Part shown: positions 58,577 to 64,000 of the stretch, piece by piece | Layout: the number at the start of each line of letters is the position of its first letter | How positions within the stretch are numbered: position 1 is the stretch's first letter | From: Oxytropis ochrocephala | Lineage: Eukaryota > Streptophyta > Magnoliopsida > Fabales > Fabaceae | Direction: 5' to 3' | Length of the DNA: 64,000 bases | Assembly: GCA_020916435.1 (NCBI GenBank) | Contig: CM037094.1 | Coordinates: 79,160,936 to 79,224,935, forward strand | The notes under the pieces: generated by a model | What the model was told of the DNA's origin: nothing | Databases searched by the model: none | Seen by the model: only the letters and a program-made list of their open reading frames with translations | Position numbers and translations under genes: made by a program

Positions 58577-59625
58577 TTTAATTAGCATTTTGTTTCAACC
58601 AACAATAAATTAAAAAACAAAAGGAAAAAAACGAGCTTTCACTGTAGCATCAGCCCAGCTCCTTGAGGCTTGAATTTGAAGTGTACCTAGTAGTGCATGT
58701 ACCCAAATCAAGTGGCATGACTGAACTTTCATGTCTCAAAATTGCATCTTGTGGAAAAGCATCCATATCTTTTAAGAGTCAATTTATTTAAGACTCAAAA
58801 ACATCATCAATGCCAACACACACCTTTTACCATCACTTTATTATGCATAGAAAAACAATTACACATATGAAGCAAGAGCTAAATGTAAATCGATATGATA
58901 TGATTATGGTTGGTTAATTGGTTCCCAAAATTGGAATCTTCATCAACACATATCACCAATAGGCCTTATGACATAAATAAAGAACACTTTCTTTACTTTG
59001 CAAGAACTCTATTTATCTCTTAAAAAGATTCCCTAATTTGAAATTTGGCAAAAAATTGAAGGGACCAGTTGTGAGTGGCGAACTTCTGAATTCGCTTTTC
59101 TGAACTTTAATGCCCCCAAGGACCTGGCTGGGACCTCGGTTCTTGATGAGCAACCAACGTACATTCCACAATTTATAATCACATAACCTACATTTTTCAA
59201 GTTTTAGACATTTTTAGGACCACTCCACTGTATATAGGCATTTCCTTTGTCCCAAATTGTTTGTTATTTTAATAAATTTAATTTGTTTCAAATTAATTGT
59301 TACTTCATAAAGTTTTAATCTATCTAATCAAATATATTACATACTACTAATGATTTGAGTCTCAGGTAAACTATCAAGCACCACCAAATCAATTGACGAA
59401 AATTCACATGAATAAAACTTTGCAAATTTAACAAGTTTAGTTTTATCATAAATTGGTATGTATGAAACTTTTAAATTTCGTACTTGAACTAACTGTATAA
59501 AAGAATTTGTCAGTAATACTTTAAATGAGAGCCTTGGATGAAATGACACAAGTCTCTTCCGGCAAAAACATATGTCTCCCCTTAGATGAAATGACTCAAC
59601 TTAGATTCTTATTAGATGGAAGCCT
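58577..59625. other. Intergenic DNA
   Basis: No gene, promoter or transposon end I can support. Confidence 0.4.
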
Positions 59626-61370
59626 CCCATTGTTGGTTGGGTTAGACTCAACCCAGATGGTGCAATGAAGGGTTTGAATTAGTGCTGCTGGAAGTGGCCA
59701 GTGTTCAACTTACGCTAGTATATAAAAGACATTCAGCATCCATTATTTTGGACATTTGGCATCAGTTGTTTACCGATGTTAAATGTCGCGATGCTAAAAG
59801 TGAGACATTTAGCATCAATTATTTAACTTATCTTTAGCATTGACTTTTGAAAAATCGATGCTAAATGGTGTCTCGTTAGTGTAAATTTTGTCTGGAAACA
59901 CACTTTTAGCATCTGTTATTCAAACAACTGATGTTAAATATCACATTTAGCATCGAGTTTTGTAAAATTTGATGCTAAATGGTGTTTCGTTAGTATGTAA
60001 TAACACTATAAAACTGAGATAAAAGTGCGATAGCACTCATTCTTTTTCGTTACTGCAGATCAGCCACATTTCAAAAACGAATCAACCAAGATAGCATAAA
60101 AGAAAAGGCTCCTGTTAATAACACTCCAAAAACGGATCTAGTAGCTTGATTCACTCCAAAGGTATGAAGCTACCTTCGCAAGGTTGCAGCTTGATTCTCA
60201 ACCAAGTAGCTTTATACAGCAAAGAATGAAAAAATTTGAAATTTCAAAACAGATAAACAAAGGTAAAATAAAACTAGCAAACCCTGGAAAGTACCTAAAT
60301 TGAGTTTAAGATATTCTTCAGCGATTTCCAGTGACGTCCTTCTCCTTCTTTCGTCCAGTTCTATTCAGAGAGAAAAAGAGCAAGAGGGGAAGAAGAGGAC
60401 CAACGAAAGAGATGAAGATAGCACAAATGAAAACTTTAGGGTTTTGAAGATTTCTTTGCAGTGAGAAACCGACGACGTCCTTCTCCTTCCTTTCGAAGAG
60501 TCTGACGTAAATGGATTGCGAAGAGGGAGCGAGTTCAGTGAGCTTAGAGTGAGAGAGTGTGCATTGCGGGGGAGGATCGCGAAGAGGGAGTGAGTTCAGA
60601 GAGCAAGAGTGTGCTTGTTGGAATAGAAAGAAGTGATAGGATTCAGACTTTTAGCATCGGGTCTTTTAATAACCGATGCTAAATTTGTTTGAGATACACA
60701 TTTAACATTGGTTGTCTAAACAACCGGTGCGAAAAGTCTAATGCAGATACTTTTAACATCGGTTGTCCAAACAATTGATACTAAATGTATGATACAAATA
60801 CTTTTAACATCGGTTGTTTAAACAACTGATGCTAAATGTATGCGCGAAAACTGAAAAGTTCCATTTAATTAAAAAATTGTCATTGTGTCTACATATAGCA
60901 TCAGGTGTTCAAACAACCGATGCTAAATGGTATTTTTTTAATGTCAAATTTGTACTAGTGTTATGTGGCACAACTTTGGGGGGTTATGGATGGGCTTTTG
61001 CTTGCTAAAGATCGTGGCTACTCTAAGCTTGAGATGCATTTTGATTCGCTAATCGTTAGCCAGCAATTGAATTTGTAGAAAAAAGTAAGTTTGATTTGTG
61101 TGATTTTGGGATCTTCTGCTGCTATATTAGGATGTTTGTGTGCCTCACTACTATAGAGAGAGGCAAACATGTGTGCTGATGTCATGACAACTATTGGTTG
61201 TAACCATGATGCTCTTTTGGCTTTGTATGATCAACCACCAGTAGTCAGCTCTATGTGGTCAGCTGATGTAGTGGGAGTGTCTACTCCGAGAGTTATTCTG
61301 TTGGAATTTGTTCTCCTGGTCTTTTTTTCCCTCTTTATATATTATTATATAATAACAAAAAAAACATAGG
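59626..61370 (+). pseudogene. LINE RNase H relic split by a CACTA element
   Basis: The left part (59626-59712) reads 'PPIVGWVRLNPDGAMKG' with the first catalytic Asp. After the CACTA insertion the right part (60964-61370) reads 'VAQLWGVMDGLLLAKDRGY', 'LEMHFDSLIVSQQL' and, one shift later, 'EANMCADVMTTIGCNHDAL', the domain's C-terminal half. A short A-run ends it near 61368. Frameshifts and stops make it inactive. Confidence 0.78.
59713..60960. mobile_element. CACTA element 2 with TTA target duplication
   Basis: The left end reads CGCTAGTATATAAAAG (one base off CACTAG) and the right end TTTGTACTAGTG. TTA flanks both ends (59710-59712 and 60961-60963). Sub-terminal repeats of TTTAGCATCGGTTGTT and complements are dense at 59725-59990 and 60645-60935. 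The 1.25-kb element has no ORF of note, so it is non-autonomous. Confidence 0.88.
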
Positions 61371-61434
61371 CCAGCAACGTTAAAACTATTTAGGAAGAGA
61401 TTTTCTTTCAATAATATGGTCCTATACAATAATA

Positions 61435-61713
61435 CTCCCTCCGTCCCATATTATGACTTTCTAGGCAAAAAAATTTGTCTCATAATACACCACTTTTTAG
61501 AATATCAATGCAACATCAATTTTCTTTTCCAGTCATATCCATCATTATTTAATATATCTCTTCTTACAATTCTACTTTTTATGTTTCTAATGTCATTAAT
61601 GAATGACAATTTGGTAAACTAACTCACAATCTCTCTTTTCCATACAAAATTAACTAATTTTCTTAATTCCTGTGCTACAACCTTAAACGACATGTAATAT
61701 GGGACGGAGGGAG
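61435..61713 (-). mobile_element. Stowaway-like MITE, copy 3, inverted
   Basis: Ends CTCCCTCCGTCCC and GGGACGGAGGGAG, TA on both sides. The interior matches the copies at 14232 and 52812 in reverse orientation. The cleanest ends of the three. Confidence 0.92.
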
Positions 61714-61719
61714 TATAAC

Positions 61720-62040
61720 TCTAAGGCTCTGTTTGACAAGACCGATCTGCTAGCTTATAGCGGATCAGCTTATTGTAAGTGTTTGACACAACTAGCTTTT
61801 AACACTTTTTACTAGCTTATAAAGTGTTTTTGAAAAGCTACTTGAAGTGACGTTTGAGCTTATAGCTTATATATAGCGTTTCATTTTTAATCTCAATTTT
61901 TTACCTCATTACTTATATTAAATTCCTCATGTATCCTCCAATAAGTGATTTTCTCTCTCAACATCTAATTAATCTCAAGGCTTTATTAAATCCACCACTA
62001 CTAGTACTACCATCACGGCATTAATGAACAAAAATGCGGC
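61720..62040. other. MITE-like debris
   Basis: AAGGCTCTGTTTGACAAG followed by AGCTTATA words resembles the end of a common MITE. No opposite end is clear. Confidence 0.35.
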
Positions 62041-62048
62041 AAAAAAAC

Positions 62049-62404
62049 TGTAATGCCTCACATACAAAATTCAACAATGAAATAGAGGAAGGATGTCAAT
62101 TGTATTGATAGAGTAGTACAATACATCAACACACTTTGGATTGAAGGCGCAAGTGCGTAAATGCACAATCGTAAAGAAGGAATACCAGAGTACAGAGAGA
62201 GTAAAGTTCGAGAATACACAAAAGCCAAATTATTTTCTCTCTCACGCATTACTTAAGGTAGTATTCACGCAACCTCACGTTCTCGGGCGTGTTCTCACAC
62301 TCTTTTTCTCACACAAAACATCACGTTGGTTGTGAATTGTAGAATTCTCTCCACTACCTAATGCCACATCAGCTTCCTTTTGTCCTCTAGCTCCATTCAT
62401 TACA
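62049..62404 (-). repeat. Ty3/gypsy 3' LTR
   Basis: 356 bp with terminal TGTAATG and CATTACA. In element orientation it directly follows a polypurine tract (AAAGGGGATGG, minus strand, about 62407-62417). The polyprotein frame runs into it and stops at 62275. Confidence 0.82.
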
Positions 62405-64000
62405 ATACCATCCCCTTTAAAATGAATCTTGTCCTCAAGATTGAAAAGAGGGTAATGCTTCTTGAACTCTTCAATTGATTCCCAAGTAGCAGCACCTTGG
62501 TCTTCATCATCCCATAATATTAACGCCTGCTGAACTTGGTCCCCATTCTTCAGCAAGGTTCTGGTTTGCAGCACCTCCTTTGGGCTTAAAACTGGTCCCA
62601 ACTCAGTGGTAGTTAGAGGCAATGGCAAGTAAGGAGATGAGATTGCTCCATGAAAAGCTTTCAACTGCGAGACATGAAACACAGAGTGGATTTTGGCTTC
62701 AGCAGGCAGCTGTACTTTATAAGCAACTGGACCAACCTTCTGTATGACAGTAAAGGGACCAAAATAGCGCATTGCTAACTTGTTGTTCTTCCTTAAAAGC
62801 AGCGAATGTTGTCTATAAGGTTGGAGCTTGACCAACACAAAGACGCCCACTTGAAATTGAACATCAATACGTTTCTTATCACCTTGTATCTTCGTGTATT
62901 TGTTGAGCTTTGTTCAAATTACATTTTAAGCTGCTTTTGCAAAATAATGTCTCTGTCGACTAATTGCTTCCACGCTTCGATGCATCCGAAATTTTGCATA
63001 AATGCCCTTGATCAATGTGGGAGGGTCCCTGCCATATAATGCTCGAAAAGGAGTCATGCCCAAGCTTGTATGGAAAGCTGAATTATACCAATATTCAGCC
63101 CAAGCTAACACTTTAAACCAAGACTTAGGATTCTCAAAAGTGAAGCAACGCAAATACATCTCTAAACACCTGTTCAATATCTCTCGATTGGCCATTAGAT
63201 GTGGATGATAAGCGTAAGACATAGCTAATGTGGTACCTTGTAACTTAAACAATTCTTTCCAAAAAGCACTTGTGAAAACCTTATCTCTATCTGACACAAT
63301 AGATTTAGGAACGCCATGCAATTTCACAATATAAGTCATGAATGCCTCGGCCACACTCTTGCTAGTGTAATCTGTTTTCATAGCTACAAAGTGTGCATAC
63401 TTTGATAATCTATCTACAACAACCATGATGACATTAAATCCATAAGAAGTAGGCAACCCTGTGATGAAGTCCATCGCAACATCCTCCCAAACTTGATTTG
63501 GCACAGGTAAAGGATTTAATAACCCCGCAGGCAGAGTGTTTGCAGCTTTAGCTTGTTGACATATAACACAATGTTTGATAAATTGTTTCACATCATTTTT
63601 CAGAGAGGGCCAATAAAACTGTGTTGTGATTCTGGCAGCAGTTCTTGTAATGCCTGCATGACCTCCTATAGGCGAGCTGTGGTACTCTTGCAAGATCTGC
63701 TGCATAATTGTATCCTCCTTAGGGATACCAACTTGGACTTCCAATATAATAACCCATCTCTAACACTGTATGCAGAATTTTGCTCCTTACCCGAGCTGAT
63801 TGCTTCAATTATAAGTCGCCACTTGTGTATCTTTGTTCACCGCCATACGAGTTCATCCAAGAATTTTGCTTGAGGTTCTGACCAAGCCATAAATAATACT
63901 CTAGACAAGGCATCAGCTGCCACATTTTCCTTCCCTGGCTTATATTCAATCTTGAAATCATATCCCATAAATTTATGGAGCCATGCTTGCTGCTCCGGTG
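62275..64000 (-). pseudogene. Ty3/gypsy chromovirus RNase H-integrase-chromodomain, cut by the window end
   Basis: In minus-strand order: the RNase H end ('FMGYDFKIEYKPGKENVAAD', 63880-63990); integrase (62926-63744) with an HHCC zinc finger (GGHAGITRT ... CVICQQAK) and catalytic residues in 'VAMDFITGLP', 'SIVSDRDKVF' and 'NREILNRCLE'; then the integrase C-terminus ('GPFTVIQKVGPVAYKVQLP', 'FHVSQLKAF') and a chromodomain-like end ('ALILWDDEDQGAATWESIEE', about 62450-62525). The frame breaks around 62900 and again near 63840. Chromodomain integrases direct insertion toward particular chromatin. Reverse transcriptase, gag and the 5' LTR would lie beyond 64000. Confidence 0.9.

Noticed and set aside
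63553..63873. 106-codon plus-strand ORF
   Set aside because: Antisense shadow of the gypsy integrase.

Overview
The window reads as nuclear DNA of a legume, most likely of the inverted-repeat-lacking clade (clover, medic, pea and vetch relatives). The basis is a small two-exon gene encoding a signal peptide plus a short six-cysteine peptide of the nodule-specific cysteine-rich (NCR) type. This family is known mainly from that clade. The DNA is AT-rich, almost every gene has introns or is broken, and most of the sequence is layered transposable elements. I see no rRNA, no intact tRNA, and no bacterial or organellar genes.

Layout. 1-8.6 kb: decayed Copia remnants on the plus strand, with a complete Copia LTR retrotransposon (1522-7095, minus) inserted between them and flanked by TTTAA. 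9-10.8 kb: a CACTA element carrying a broken En/Spm Transposase_24-type gene. 11.1-12.8 kb: one hAT element nested in another, with both 8-bp target duplications readable. 13.3-17 kb: Stowaway-like MITEs and three members of a Mutator-like (MULE) family whose ends read GGCCCATGC, one carrying a LINE piece. 17.2-21.8 kb: an NCR gene and a nearly identical second copy that stops exactly at a Helitron end. 22-25.5 kb: further hAT, MULE and Helitron-like debris and a ~130-bp tandem array. 25.6-27.1 kb: a decayed plant-mobile-domain gene interrupted by a hAT MITE. 27.6-31.8 kb: a large MULE with two small ORFs on opposite strands and a solo LTR inside, then a small relative.

35.4-37.5 kb holds the one clearly intact ordinary gene: a six-exon bHLH transcription factor of the CIB1/bHLH63 group (376 codons by my splice model, minus strand). 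38.7 kb: a Helitron 3' end. 39.5-40.0 kb: a tandem TRIM array (three LTRs, two internal domains). 40.8-43 kb: a LINE with reverse transcriptase and zf-RVT. 43.3 kb: a SINE with a 17-bp target duplication. 44.9-47 kb: Copia pieces and an LTR-like block. 47.6-48.5 kb: a ~0.9-kb foldback. 50-58.6 kb: MITEs, a second SINE, a MULE split by a LINE, and a MULE-type MITE with a 9-bp duplication. 59.6-61.4 kb: a LINE RNase H relic split by a second CACTA element. 62-64 kb: the 3' LTR and integrase/chromodomain end of a Ty3/gypsy chromovirus that runs off the window.

The likely host functions are the bHLH gene (light/flowering-type regulator by family) and NCR1 (symbiotic nodule peptide by family). The rest shows how transposons built, duplicated and truncated the neighbourhood. 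Splice sites, target duplications and inverted repeats were read by eye. Family names rest on motif recognition, not on database searches.
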